The notes beneath the pieces were generated by a model. That model saw only the letters and a list, made by a program, of their open reading frames with translations. It ran no database searches and was not told the DNA's origin. Shown one piece after another: positions 27,462 to 38,641 of a DNA stretch of 49,954 nucleotides. The translations under genes were made by a program, and so were the position numbers. Within the stretch, counting starts at the first letter, position 1. Each line of letters begins with the position of its first letter. The stretch comes from Anaerobacillus alkalidiazotrophicus (lineage in GTDB: Bacteria; Bacillota; Bacilli; Bacillales_H; Anaerobacillaceae). Where the stretch lies: NCBI RefSeq assembly GCF_001866055.1, contig NZ_MLQS01000032.1, positions 1 to 49,954 on the forward strand, in the 5' to 3' direction.

Positions 27462-28328
27462 TCAACATTCAGAATTTAAACCTAGTCTAGGCTTGCAAAA
27501 TTCTCCTTCTAAAGAAATGATAACGTCTGCTTCACTTTGTATACTTTGACAAACATTGATAAAAACCTCGATCCGAGCGCACGAATCATTTGTTTGAATT
27601 ATTGCTGTGCAATCAAAAGCAATGATTTCGCATTCAATTCTTGTTCCCTCTGGAGCGCATAAAAGTAAATCTTCTGTGAATTCGAAGGGCACTAATTTTT
27701 TGCATAATTGTCCATGTCTCTTAAATTCGACTCCTATACACCCTTTTTTGAGTAATTTGACTTTTTGAAGGGTAACCATGTCACCGTTTGGCGTTAAAAT
27801 TTTTTTATTCCGTCTTCCGTTTTCTTGAGGAATTTCAATACAATCAATCGAATCAGGTGAGAAAGGGCTGATTCTGTTTCCACATGGATCTGCTAGGTAA
27901 CACTCCAAGCTATCTACTGGATCAGGAAGGGAAATTTTTTCAAATTTATGATGAATACTTAAAGAGTATTTCCCTTTACAAAACCCTATTCCATTGGGAC
28001 ATCTCACTTCTAAGGAACGTACAAATGCAACGGTTTGCGACCGTGTTTGACCTTTTCCAACTGAAAAAGCCAAACTGCCGTTAATAAATACATCAAGCGT
28101 ATCCCCACATCCTTCGTCAAAGGAAACAGTGATTGTCCCAGAACGTGGGATATTGCCACTATTATCTACCCATAGGCTGTTTAAGTCAGACGAGCATTCT
28201 AACATAAAATCACAGCAGATTTGGTCAGTAATCGTACAGCATTCTATAAGGCTTAAACAAGTATTAAATTCAGATTCTTTTGTAACCCAGTCATATACCT
28301 TAGGGACTTTTACGCAAATTCTATTCAT
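27462..28328 (-). CDS. Cys-rich spore surface protein with Ena-like N-terminal half
   Basis: A 288-aa protein. It starts MNRICVKVPKVYDWVT and has CLSLIECCTITDQICCD (paired Cys) followed by a beta-domain (LWVDNSGNIPRSGTITVSF...DVFINGSLAFSVGKGQTRSQTV) that resembles a second DUF3992-type fold. The C-terminal half (about 190-285) ends CQSIQSEADVIISLEGEFCKPR, a sequence I associate with spore-coat proteins. It could be an anchor or adaptor for the appendage. AAGGA lies before ATG. No strong sigma-K match. Confidence 0.65.
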   Translation of the reverse strand: MNRICVKVPKVYDWVTKESEFNTCLSLIECCTITDQICCDFMLECSSDLNSLWVDNSGNIPRSGTITVSFDEGCGDTLDVFINGSLAFSVGKGQTRSQTVAFVRSLEVRCPNGIGFCKGKYSLSIHHKFEKISLPDPVDSLECYLADPCGNRISPFSPDSIDCIEIPQENGRRNKKILTPNGDMVTLQKVKLLKKGCIGVEFKRHGQLCKKLVPFEFTEDLLLCAPEGTRIECEIIAFDCTAIIQTNDSCARIEVFINVCQSIQSEADVIISLEGEFCKPRLGLNSEC

Positions 28329-29307
28329 CAGTTTATCTATCCTTAGTCAAAAAGTTTAGTTTTCTTATTATACGAATGGGAAAAGCTGAAAGGTACAAAT
28401 AAATAGAGCGAACTCTCACCCATATTTCGCTTACACCTCAAAATATCGAATGAACTATAAAGCACTTAAAAATTCAAGAAAGAATATGCAGAAATGTATG
28501 GATGGGGAATTATACTTATCTTAATTTATTTGAAACTTAATATTGTTTTGTGCCTTACAGCAGCCTTGTAGGACTTTTTTGATTGTTTAAATGGTTACTG
28601 GATTATGTTATTACAAAATAGGCGGAACAACAAAACGAGGAGAACAATTACTACCTTCAGTACTATCTAGGTAGATAAGGTATTTCTGTTGTTAATACAT
28701 CCAATCTAGCATAAAGGGTACACTGTACTTTTTTCAGATTGTTTCAGATTGGCATAAGAGGTACACTGTACTTTTTTAGTAAAGATTATGATGGTTATCG
28801 TTATAAAGTATACTTATTACGTATCACTGAAAATGAATTGATTACAGCCACAAGAATGTACCATCTCTGATATGTTTTTTACCAGCAGATGCTACGAAAT
28901 TTTACCACTTGCTGTCAACGTGTTTACCAATAGAAAAACGTCAAGGATTTTGAAGTGAAAAATCTAATCCTTCTTATTTTTACCGAGGAATGAGGCTTAT
29001 GGTTTTCCGCAATCGCGCCCAATTGTGGTAGATCATTTTCTATTGAATAGTATCCTTCTACTGTTCATTAACCATTTTATCTTCAAAGCAATCTACGTAC
29101 AAAGCTTGTAGCACCCCCTTCCCTCAACAGTCAACAGAATCTCGAAGTGAATAAATCATCATTAATAATTACCCTTATATACCACTTACACCATTTATAA
29201 AATAATCTTTAATCCGCATTTTCCTGAATTAATGTCATGAATTATTATTCTGATTTTGGAAATAATGTACAATTGCAACAAATAATATTTAGAAAGCGAG
29301 GATGCCT
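28329..29307. other. Non-coding 980 bp with short repeats and possible IS debris
   Basis: No credible ORF. GTACACTGTAC, an 11-bp palindrome, occurs inside two near-identical 26-base repeats (28709-28734 and 28752-28777). The pair and a later GTGGTAAAATTTCG-like stretch (minus strand, near 28905) recall IS21-type terminal repeats, but this is uncertain. Near 29040 a TTGAATAGTATCCTT segment resembles one at 25968 upstream of the primase-helicase. Confidence 0.4.
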
Positions 29308-30519
29308 ATGAAATGACATTTTTACAGAAGAGGCTGTAAGTGCAAAAAGAAAAAATGCACTTGTGGTTCAAAGTGGGCTTACACCATCGATATTGGATTA
29401 GATCCAATCACCGGAAAAAGAAAACAAAAGGTAAAAAGCGGCTTTACTACTAAGCAGGAAGCTGAAGAGGCTGCCGCAGCTCTAATTCATGAAGTAAACC
29501 AAGGAACATATTTAGAAGAAACAGATAAAACCTTTAGCGAGTTTGCAAATGAATGGCTACCGATCTACAGTGAATCAAAAGATGTAAAGCCGGGAACCAT
29601 TCGAGTTCGCCTCCATGAAATCGGAAAATTGTTACCCTATTTTGCTCAATTAAAATTAAAAGACATCACAAGAAAAATGTATCAAGATGCTCTCAATGAT
29701 TTAAAAGATCAAGGGTTATCTGATAGTACAAGGGAGGGGATCAACCGAACAGGAAGAATGATTTTTCGAAAAGCTTTAGAACTGGAGCTTATTAAGAAGG
29801 ATCCGACTGAATTTGCTTACGTTAAAAAAGACAAGAAAACGATTGAACAACTTGAAGAAGAGGAAGTTCCAAATTACCTTGAAAAAGAAGAACTTGCCTT
29901 GTTTTTAGAAACAGCTAAACAACATGGGCTTGAACATGATTATTTGGCGTTTTTAATCCTAGCCTATACAGGAATAAGAGTCGGAGAGTTAGTTGCTCTC
30001 AAATGGAGGGATATAGACTTTATAAACCAAACGATAAGCATAACCAAAACGTATTATAATCCAAATAATAATACCGTGGAGTATCAATTGGTCCCACCTA
30101 AAACCCGAAAGTCTAGGCGGAAAGTTGTCATAGATGAAGAAGTTATTCAAGCTTTAAAAGACCACAAAGACGTTCAGAATCAAGTAATAAAGCGACTAGG
30201 TGACGACTACTACAATAAAGACTTTATCTTTGCAAAGATGGAGCGACAGTTCGGTTATCCTATTGTGATAAAAAACGTTCGAGACCGTATGAAAAGGCTG
30301 CTTACCATCGCTAACCTAAATGAAGAGTTAACACCGCACTCTTTGCGACACACACATACGTCACTTCTTGCTGAAGCCCGTGTCTCACTCGAACAAATCA
30401 TGGATCGGCTCGGTCATACAGATGACCAAATTACAAAAAATGTGTACCTCCACGTAACACAAGAAATGAAAAAAGAAGCCTCTCAAAAGTTCGGTGAACT
30501 GATGAGAAGCCTCCGTTAA
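29308..30519 (+). pseudogene. Tyrosine integrase with nonsense codon 3
   Basis: From ATG 29308 (GAGG 6 bases upstream) the frame reads ATG AAA TGA, then open for 401 codons: HFYRRGCKCKKKKCTCGSKW. Relatives start MKGHFYRRG, so one G-to-T change (GGA to TGA, 29314) explains the stop. N-terminal arm-binding domain (to about 60), SAM-like core-binding domain, then the catalytic domain with GIRVGEL (Arg), a beta-hairpin Lys region (KTRKSRRK), HSLRH, LGH and YLH with the nucleophile Tyr: all present. The first in-frame start after the stop is TTG 29629, which would lose the arm and part of the core domain. It sits beside attR and groEL. Confidence 0.85.
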
Positions 30520-30529
30520 TATCCTCAAT

Positions 30530-30563
30530 GTTAGCAAAATGTTAGCAAACCACTCTCACCTTA
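30530..30563. other. Arm-type sites of attR
   Basis: GTTAGCAAAATGTTAGCA (30530-30547) and the inverted CACTCTCACCTTA (30551-30563) match those inside attL. They lie between the integrase stop and the groEL core. Confidence 0.75.
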
Positions 30564-30600
30564 CTAACAAATCCTTTTATACCAAGGGTTTGAGGGGCTT

Positions 30601-32254
<1,654 letters not shown>

Positions 32255-32341
32255 CTAGTTTTCTATGTAGTAGGACTACCCCTACGAAATTTTTCTTGAT
32301 TTTTATAGCATGTACTCAATTTATACCATAAGTACAAGTGA

Positions 32342-32626
32342 TTAGTTTACGATGGCTAATACGTCGTTTTCACGAAGGATTAAGTATTCTTTACCATCAA
32401 GTTTCACTTCAGTACCAGCATATTTAGAGAAAATTACTTTGTCGCCTTCTTTTACTTCTAAAGCTACGCGCTCACCACTCTCTAAAATGCGTCCAGAACC
32501 AACAGCAACTATACGCCCTTCTTGTGGCTTTTCTTTTGCTGTATCTGGAAGTACGATCCCACTAGCAGTTTTTTCTTCAGTTTCAACTTGTTCGATCACA
32601 ATACGATCACCTAATGGCTTTAACAA
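32342..32626 (-). CDS. groES: Co-chaperonin GroES
   Basis: A 94-aa protein from TTG 32626: (M)[19 protein letters not shown], with the mobile loop [22 protein letters not shown] at 32635 directly abuts the GGAGG site (32636-32640), so it cannot be the start; the chosen one is 9 bases away and gives the canonical length. Confidence 0.96.
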   Translation of the reverse strand: MLKPLGDRIVIEQVETEEKTASGIVLPDTAKEKPQEGRIVAVGSGRILESGERVALEVKEGDKVIFSKYAGTEVKLDGKEYLILRENDVLAIVN

Positions 32627-32671
32627 GGAAAACAACCTCCTTCATTCAACTTTATTTTTTTGAATTCATTA

Positions 32672-32698
32672 TTAGCACTCGTTACACTTGAGTGCTAA
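32672..32698. promoter_or_regulatory. CIRCE operator (HrcA binding site)
   Basis: TTAGCACTC (32672-32680), 9 bases, GAGTGCTAA (32690-32698): a perfect match to the CIRCE consensus, between promoter and groES start. Confidence 0.97.
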
Positions 32699-32708
32699 CA
32701 CAATTATT

Positions 32709-32737
32709 ATAATAATCATTTCAATTCTATTTTGCAA
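32709..32737 (-). promoter_or_regulatory. Sigma-A promoter of groESL
   Basis: -35 TTGCAA (32732-32737), 17 bases, -10 TATTAT (32709-32714) on the minus strand, about 10 bases upstream of CIRCE. Confidence 0.7.
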
Positions 32738-33175
32738 GTATTTTTCAGATTTTTTTTAGAAAAACTTGGTTTTTTTTTAACCGAAATTTGTCGACAAAAC
32801 CAGTATATGCGTGCACTCGTATACGGTTTAGAGCATTACATTCATTTCTCCTTAATGTTGATAAAATCCTTCTCACTTAAAACTATTACTAAACTATACT
32901 TGTTGATAGGCTTGAAAAATTATCCTTCATTACTTTTGACGTTTTAGAGTATATTTATACTGTAGTGATTATATTTCTTAAAAGTTACTACACAATAGAT
33001 TTTATAATTCTATGTTACAATATATGAATGTAGATTTTGAATGAACGAACATTTTATAGAAGGTTAGTTTGTATTCTAAGCCTAATAGTGTTGTTATCAA
33101 GTTGTACGATAGAAAATTTCCCAATAAAATTTTTTCATTTCTACATTTCACATTATGTAAAAAGGAGTTTTTGGT
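32738..33175. other. Intergenic region between groESL and ydiL, nothing supported
   Basis: AT-rich. An open frame on the plus strand from TTG 33037 looks like a lipoprotein start, but it overlaps ydiL out of frame and has no ribosome site. No gene accepted. Confidence 0.5.
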
Positions 33176-33889
33176 TTGACAAAACGTTACTGGTTAGTGA
33201 TATTAACCTATATTCTAATGCAGTTATCTGCTTTTATCGGTGTTCCTATTTTAATGCTCATGGGGATGGACGAGAGACAAATCCCAGGTATTTGGACTTT
33301 ATTTAGTTTTTCTCTTGGTTTTGTATTAATTTTGCTTTTGTTAAGACAAGATATGACAGAGCGACACTTAACACGAAATAGAAGCTCAAAAAGTGAAGCA
33401 ATTGTATGGTCAATCGCTGGTATTTTCATGGCCTTCATAGCCCAATATATTGCAGTTCTTATAGAAATTGGCGTATTCGGGATCGAACCAGGATCTGAAA
33501 ATACCGAAATGATTGTTGAATTAGCAAAAGCTACACCAGCTTTAATTATCGTAGTAGCTGTTATCGGTCCTATTTTAGAAGAAATTATTTTCAGGATGAT
33601 TATTTTTGGGACACTTTATAAACGATATAATTTCTGGATAGCTGCCATTATTAGCTCCGTCATATTTGCAGCCGTCCACCTTGATTTTGAGCATTTACTA
33701 GTTTATACATCGATGGGGATTGTATTTGCCTTCCTTTATGTTAAAACGAAAAGAATTATCGTGCCGATCATGGCGCACGTTGCATTAAATAGCTTTGTTA
33801 TGCTTGTTCAAGTTGTTTTCGGGGATAGACTAGTCGAACTTCAAAGAAAACTTGAGGAAATGCAAGGCTTTATTGGAGGACTTTATTAA
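33176..33889 (+). CDS. ydiL: CPBP-family intramembrane metalloprotease (YdiL type)
   Basis: A 237-aa protein with about seven membrane spans. Active-site motifs of the CAAX/Rce1-like (CPBP) family are clear: EEIIFR (PILEEIIFRM), FAAVHLDFEH, and HVALNSF. Start is TTG 33176 after AAAGGAG. Adjacent ydiK and groES match B. subtilis gene order. Substrate unknown. Confidence 0.9.
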   Translation: MTKRYWLVILTYILMQLSAFIGVPILMLMGMDERQIPGIWTLFSFSLGFVLILLLLRQDMTERHLTRNRSSKSEAIVWSIAGIFMAFIAQYIAVLIEIGVFGIEPGSENTEMIVELAKATPALIIVVAVIGPILEEIIFRMIIFGTLYKRYNFWIAAIISSVIFAAVHLDFEHLLVYTSMGIVFAFLYVKTKRIIVPIMAHVALNSFVMLVQVVFGDRLVELQRKLEEMQGFIGGLY

Positions 33890-34090
33890 ATGAGATCACC
33901 ATATGTTTGGGGAATAATATATTTTTTCATGGGATGTCTGTTTGTATATTTTGCTATTCAACAAAATACAAGAACTGGTCAATGGGACTTCTTCACAATT
34001 GCCCTAATGGCTCTTGCAGCTTATGATTTCATGGTTTCTTACAGATACTTCACATTCAAAAAGAGAGTAAAAAGAAAAAATAAAGAATAA
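33890..34090 (+). CDS. ydiK: Small membrane protein (YdiK type, DUF4305)
   Basis: A 66-aa protein with two membrane segments (GIIYFFMGCLFVYFAI and FFTIALMALAAYDFMV) and a basic tail FKKRVKRKNKE. ATG follows the ydiL stop directly (TAAATG). Function unknown; likely cotranscribed with ydiL. Confidence 0.85.
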   Translation: MRSPYVWGIIYFFMGCLFVYFAIQQNTRTGQWDFFTIALMALAAYDFMVSYRYFTFKKRVKRKNKE

Positions 34091-34117
34091 AAAACGGGCC
34101 TCGGCCCGTTTTTTTAT
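34090..34117 (+). terminator. Terminator of ydiL-ydiK
   Basis: AACGGGCC/GGCCCGTT with a 2-base loop and a long T-run, 1 base after the ydiK stop. Confidence 0.92.
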
Positions 34118-34180
34118 TCTTATGGCAAAACTTCTATCACGTACAATTTTTTCCTACGTAAATGTTCTTACAATCATGTT

Positions 34181-35287
34181 TTAAACAATTAATTCCCAAT
34201 CTTTTAAAACAGGTTGATAACCTTTAGATTTAATCATCTCTTTAATTTCATCTAATGAGCGCTCATCGGATATCTCAAATTGCGCTGTACCTGAATTACA
34301 ATTTGAATAACCACCAACTTCCGTACTTGCTCCAGCAGACATTTTTGTTACACCTAAATAAATAAGATTATCACGCAATTGTTGTGGTTCTCTAGTTGAA
34401 AGAGTAATCCCTGATCTCGGTAAAAACAACCGAAACGCAGTTATTGCCTGAACAAGGTGACGATCTTCAACAATTGAAGGGGGTTGGAACTCACCGATAT
34501 GCGGACGCATTCTAGGTAATGAGAGGCTAATCTCTGCATCAAGATATTTAGTCTGTAAATAATTCGCGTGCATCGCTGCAAAAAATGCTTCTTTACGCCA
34601 ATCATCTAACCCAAGTAAAGCACCAATATTAATCTGGCGAATCCCCGCATCGCAGCCTCGTTCTGGTGTATCCATACGATAACGATAATCACGTTTTGGA
34701 CCTTTTATATGAAGAGATTTATAAACCTCTTCATTATAAACTTCTTGATATACTGTTAAACCATCAATACCGGCATCTACTAATAGTTTATATTCCTCTG
34801 TATCAAGTGGATTAATCTCGATTGCAACAGAAGAAAAGTACTTCTTCAACACCTTTACAGCTTCGGCAATATACGTTACTGGTGTATGAGTTTTCGATTC
34901 ACCTGTTAAAATCAGAATGTGTTTCAACCCTAATTTTGCTAACGCTTGTGCTTCCACTTCAATTTCTTCCATCGAAAGTTTCTTGCGCTCAAATTTATTT
35001 GTAACACTAAAGCTACAATACGTACAAAGATTGACACAGTGATCAGCAATATAAATTGGATTAAAGAGTAAAATTGTTTTTCCAAAATGCTGAACGGTTA
35101 ATTCGTGTGATTTCTGTGCCATCTCCTCTAGACAATTCTCTGCAGCTGGCGATAAAAGTGCAAGCAAATCTTCAAAATTTAATCTCCTCTTTTGCAAAGC
35201 CCTCTTTACATCCATTTCTGTAATACGCTGAAAATATTGTTCAAAAGGCAATTCCTTTAACTTTTCGTACTCATAATAAAAACTCAC
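34181..35287 (-). CDS. thiH: 2-iminoacetate synthase ThiH
   Basis: A 368-aa radical SAM enzyme. The CVNLCTYCSFS segment has the CxxxCxxC cluster-binding motif. It cleaves tyrosine to dehydroglycine for the thiazole of thiamine. Start is GTG 35287 with AAGGAG upstream. It follows thiG by about 75 bases under a TPP riboswitch. Use of ThiH means the anaerobic-type route instead of the oxygen-using ThiO. Confidence 0.93.
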   Translation of the reverse strand: MSFYYEYEKLKELPFEQYFQRITEMDVKRALQKRRLNFEDLLALLSPAAENCLEEMAQKSHELTVQHFGKTILLFNPIYIADHCVNLCTYCSFSVTNKFERKKLSMEEIEVEAQALAKLGLKHILILTGESKTHTPVTYIAEAVKVLKKYFSSVAIEINPLDTEEYKLLVDAGIDGLTVYQEVYNEEVYKSLHIKGPKRDYRYRMDTPERGCDAGIRQINIGALLGLDDWRKEAFFAAMHANYLQTKYLDAEISLSLPRMRPHIGEFQPPSIVEDRHLVQAITAFRLFLPRSGITLSTREPQQLRDNLIYLGVTKMSAGASTEVGGYSNCNSGTAQFEISDERSLDEIKEMIKSKGYQPVLKDWELIV

Positions 35288-35363
35288 AAAAAAGCTCCTT
35301 TCTTATTTCAAATAAAATGGAAACATACTTTATAATGCCAAGGAGGATTCTTTTTGAATATTT

Positions 35364-36137
35364 CTACATTTGTAAAAATCCTGTTAACGGAGATGATGCC
35401 CTTGCATGTGTAGTCACTCCACCTACACCAGACAAGTAAGCTAGTCGCCCTGAGTGTACAGCTGATTTAAATGCTTCACCCATTGCAGCAGGATCTCCAG
35501 CAGTTGCGATTGCTGTGTTAACTAAGACTGCATCCGCACCAAGTTCCATAGCTTCACATGCTTGAGAAGGCTTTCCAATACCTGCATCAACAATCACTGG
35601 TTTTTTACATTCATCAATTAGTATTTGAATGAGCTCTTTCGTCTTTAATCCTCTATTTGTTCCAATCGGAGCCCCTAATGGCATTACTGCTGCAGCCCCT
35701 ACTTCTTCTAGCTTTTTGGCTACCATTAAATCCGGACTCATATATGGTAGTACGATAAAACCTTCGTTTGCCAAAACTTCTGTTGCTTTAATTGTTTCAT
35801 AATTATCTGGGAGTAAATATTTTTGATCAGATATGACCTCAATTTTTATCCAATTACCCATTCCAGCTGCACGAGCAAGTCTTGCAATTCGCACAGCTTC
35901 TTCAGCTGTTCTTGCTCCAGATGTATTAGGTAAAAGAATCATATCTTTTGGAATATGTTTCATAATATTTTCTTGACTCGTAGTAAAATCGACACGTCGC
36001 ATTGCAACTGTAATTACTTGAGATTCCGAAGAATTAATTACCTCAGGGATTATAGAGTCATCGCTAAATTTTCCTGTCCCAATTAAAAGACGACTTTTTA
36101 ATTCAACACCACCGATAGTTAATAGATCTTTTGCCAT
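35364..36137 (-). CDS. thiG: Thiazole synthase ThiG
   Basis: A 257-aa TIM-barrel enzyme forming thiazole phosphate. It has IGTGKF near the start, the Schiff-base region WIKIEVI, and ending segments [29 protein letters not shown] and [19 protein letters not shown] precedes ATG. The usual partners thiS and thiF are not in this window, so the sulfur carrier must be encoded elsewhere. Confidence 0.95.
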   Translation of the reverse strand: MAKDLLTIGGVELKSRLLIGTGKFSDDSIIPEVINSSESQVITVAMRRVDFTTSQENIMKHIPKDMILLPNTSGARTAEEAVRIARLARAAGMGNWIKIEVISDQKYLLPDNYETIKATEVLANEGFIVLPYMSPDLMVAKKLEEVGAAAVMPLGAPIGTNRGLKTKELIQILIDECKKPVIVDAGIGKPSQACEAMELGADAVLVNTAIATAGDPAAMGEAFKSAVHSGRLAYLSGVGGVTTHARASSPLTGFLQM

Positions 36138-36243
36138 AATTTCTCCTCCTAAGTTTTCATTCTAGTGATTGTTTCAATTACTTTTTAAACCCATCCAATA
36201 GCTATGTTGCGTACTGATCTTTTTGATTTCAAATAGAACAATG

Positions 36244-36275
36244 AAAAAGACCCCATCATACAGATGCGGCCTTTA
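36244..36275 (-). terminator. TPP riboswitch terminator
   Basis: On the minus strand AAAGGCC.GCAT pairs with ATG..GGGGTCTTT and runs into TTTTTC, between the aptamer and thiG. Confidence 0.7.
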
Positions 36276-36304
36276 AAGACATGTAAATAAACATTACAAA
36301 TACA

Positions 36305-36398
36305 GTCTTCCCTCCGCTGGCATGATCCAGATCAGGTTAACGGTCTGTGACAGATCAGTCATCTTCTCAGCCTAGTCTTCTAGGCTCCCGTAGCTGTG
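36305..36398 (-). promoter_or_regulatory. TPP riboswitch (THI element)
   Basis: On the minus strand: ACGGGAGCC...GGCTGAGAAGATGAC, then AACCTGATCTGGATCATGCC and AGCGGAGGGAAG. CTGAGA and CCTGATCTGGAT.ATGCCAGCG are the conserved cores. Turns off thiGH when thiamine diphosphate is plentiful. Confidence 0.95.
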
Positions 36399-36473
36399 AA
36401 AAAAAATATTCTTTTTTCTATCATAACACAATTTTTAAAAATAGATATAATAAAAGCACTTAGAAAATTATCG

Positions 36474-36623
36474 CTATGAACCTCTTGAAACAAATTGATC
36501 TGGAATGGCGTTCATTCCTGCCGTTGTTGCTGGCATCGTTGATAAACCTTGACCTACTCCTCTCATTGCCATTAATACAAAAATAACAACAAGTGATGTG
36601 TCCATCGTTGTAAAACCTAACAT
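36474..36623 (-). pseudogene. MFS drug transporter (DHA2/EmrB-like) fragment
   Basis: A 49-codon open stretch MLGFTTMDTSLVVIFVLMAM...GLSTMPATTAGMNAIPDQFV ends at TAG. It matches the middle of EmrB/LmrB-type transporters (about TM9-10). No ribosome site and no remainder of the gene nearby, so it is a decayed remnant between thiG and rex. Confidence 0.7.
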
Positions 36624-36797
36624 CAAGGTACATGAAAATTATTATCCTAAGTGCACGCCTTAGTTTCTTATACTATAATCCTTAAGCGAAGTTAAACTTA
36701 AAGTATAAAGCTGAACTTCAATCAGTGGGGGTCTTACTGCCCCTAAAGAGTGGGATAAAAAAGATTATCACCTTTAAATAAGTGATAACCTACATTG

Positions 36798-37433
36798 TTA
36801 CATTGGATAATGTTTTAAAAAATAAATTAATGACTGAAGCTCTACGGATAAATCAATGTGATGGACTCTTACGTTTTTCGGTACTGATAATCTTGCTGGT
36901 GTAAAGTTCAGAATTCCTTTAATACCACAATCAACAAGACGGTCAGCTACCTTCTGGGCTACCGAGGAAGGTACCGTTAAAATAGCGACCGTAACATCTG
37001 GGTCAAGAATTTTTTCTAAATCATCTAAATGATGAATTGGAACATTCCCTACCTCAGTCCCTACCTTATCTTCCTGAACATCAAATGCCATTTCAATTTT
37101 TGTGCTATTATTTTTAGAGAAATTATAGTGTAAGAAAGCTGTACCTAAATTACCAACACCTATTAATGTTACTTTCGTTATCTCATCTTGGTCTAATGTT
37201 TTTCTAAAAAACGACAGTAGATAATTAACATTATATCCATAGCCTTTTTTCCCTAACGCTCCGAAATAGGAAAAATCTCTTCTAATTGTTGCTGAATCTA
37301 CCTTAACTGCTTCACTTAATTCTGTAGATGATACGCGGTGCTTACCAGATGCTTGTAAGTTCTCCAAAAAACGATAGTATAAAGGTAATCGTTTTGCAGT
37401 AGCTTGAGGTATTTTCCCTTGATCAATATTCAT
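36798..37433 (-). CDS. rex: Redox-sensing repressor Rex
   Basis: A 211-aa NADH/NAD+ sensor. Winged-helix DNA-binding domain (about 1-80: [23 protein letters not shown]) and a Rossmann NAD-binding domain with [17 protein letters not shown] 37433 is 7 bases after GGAGG; GTG 37439 is too close to it. Represses fermentation and anaerobic genes when NAD+ is high. Gene order rex-moaC is as in Bacillus, but tatAy/tatCy are absent here. Confidence 0.95.
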   Translation of the reverse strand: MNIDQGKIPQATAKRLPLYYRFLENLQASGKHRVSSTELSEAVKVDSATIRRDFSYFGALGKKGYGYNVNYLLSFFRKTLDQDEITKVTLIGVGNLGTAFLHYNFSKNNSTKIEMAFDVQEDKVGTEVGNVPIHHLDDLEKILDPDVTVAILTVPSSVAQKVADRLVDCGIKGILNFTPARLSVPKNVRVHHIDLSVELQSLIYFLKHYPM

Positions 37434-37758
37434 AATCACGCCTCCAACCTGTACCTTTAATTTTGAATAAAGGTAATAATTAAAACCTATGGGAATATAT
37501 TCACATACGTTCTTTCCTCTAACGAAAAATCGTTATTTGTATATTGTCTCAGACAAAACATACTAGTAAACTTAACTCCTGACCTTTTCCAATATATTTG
37601 GTACAGATAAAATATATTTATTTTATCCAAACTTATTTTTAATATAAATAACCTATTTTTCTCTTTTAATGGTTAGTGATAAATAACCAATTTACTTCAT
37701 CTATTATTACTATAACGTAAGTTGAATATTTTGTTAAATTATTGCTATTGAATTAAGA
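37434..37758. other. Intergenic region between moaC and rex
   Basis: Very AT-rich. No ORF, hairpin or palindromic Rex box recognised. Confidence 0.5.
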
Positions 37759-38250
37759 CTATTCTATTAGTTCTCTTTTAAAGTCTCCACTTTTCCCACC
37801 TGTTTTTTCTAATAGGTAGGTTTGGCCAATTACCATTCCTTTATCGATAGCTTTACACATGTCATATACGGTTAAAGCTACTGCAGAAGCAGCAGTTAAC
37901 GCTTCCATCTCTACTCCCGTACTCCCTTTTGTTTTTACTTCAACAAAAATATTTAGTATATATTGATCATCTTTTATTGACCAATCAAAAGTAATATCAA
38001 CCCCACTTAATGCTAGTGGATGACACATTGGAATCCAGTCAGCTGTTCTTTTAGCAGCCATTACTCCTGCTACTTGTGCTACACCCAAAACATCCCCTTT
38101 ACCAATTGAACCTTCTAGGATTTTTTTGTGAATATTTTCACATAAGATGATACTTGTTTTAGCTATAGCAGTTCTAACCGTCTCTTTTTTCTCAGAAATA
38201 TCAACCATTTTGGCACGGCCTTGTTCATTAAAATGAGTAAACGATGACAT
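37759..38250 (-). CDS. moaC: Cyclic pyranopterin monophosphate synthase MoaC
   Basis: A 163-aa enzyme of molybdenum cofactor synthesis. It has [12 protein letters not shown] and [26 protein letters not shown] as in the family. Start chosen at ATG 38250 with AAGGGG upstream; the longer frame adds 14 unlikely residues. Other moa genes are not in this window. Confidence 0.93.
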   Translation of the reverse strand: MSSFTHFNEQGRAKMVDISEKKETVRTAIAKTSIILCENIHKKILEGSIGKGDVLGVAQVAGVMAAKRTADWIPMCHPLALSGVDITFDWSIKDDQYILNIFVEVKTKGSTGVEMEALTAASAVALTVYDMCKAIDKGMVIGQTYLLEKTGGKSGDFKRELIE

Positions 38251-38400
38251 ATCAAATGTCCCCTTTCTATTCATTACAACTACATTGTACACTATTTTGT
38301 GAAATTTGTATCTATTCTTATCTTATAACTAGGAAAGATAATATTACAATTTAATTACTTTCATTTATCATTCGCTTCGTATTTAAATGTTAGTTACCAT

Positions 38401-38545
38401 AGTTCTTTTAGAGAACTCGTTCTAGCTTCGCTAGAACATCGGAAATTCAGATGGAGTCTCAACTCCACCTGAATGGAAGTTCCCACCTACGCTACGCTTA
38501 GAGGTGGGGGTCTATGACCCTTAAGTTCAAATCAGTTTGATTAAG
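38401..38545 (+). repeat. Five-hairpin element, copy 2 (IS200/IS605 omega-RNA-like)
   Basis: Five successive hairpins: AGTTCT/AGAACT (38401-38417), GTTCTAG/CTAGAAC (38419-38437), ATTCAG.TGGAGT/ACTCCA.CTGAAT (38445-38474, 12 pairs, one mismatch), CCCACCT/AGGTGGG (38482-38508), GGGTC/GACCC (38508-38520). It ends TTAAGTTCAA followed by ATCAGTTTGATTA. The last 70 bases match 292-365. No tnpB or tnpA remains. The architecture resembles the 3' end of TnpB-encoding elements. Confidence 0.6.
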
Positions 38546-38641
38546 ATTTGACCAGTGTCAGAAGTTTTCTTGCTTGAGCATATTTGATTACGGTAAACTA
38601 ATATAAGTGATACTAGCTACTACATGTTAGGATGATGAAAA

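Noticed and set aside
33037..33306. Plus-strand frame with a lipoprotein-like start
   Set aside because: Overlaps ydiL out of frame, TTG start, no ribosome site.
38280..38300. TTTTGTGAAATTTGT upstream of moaC as a Rex box
   Set aside because: Only one half-site of the Rex palindrome is present.
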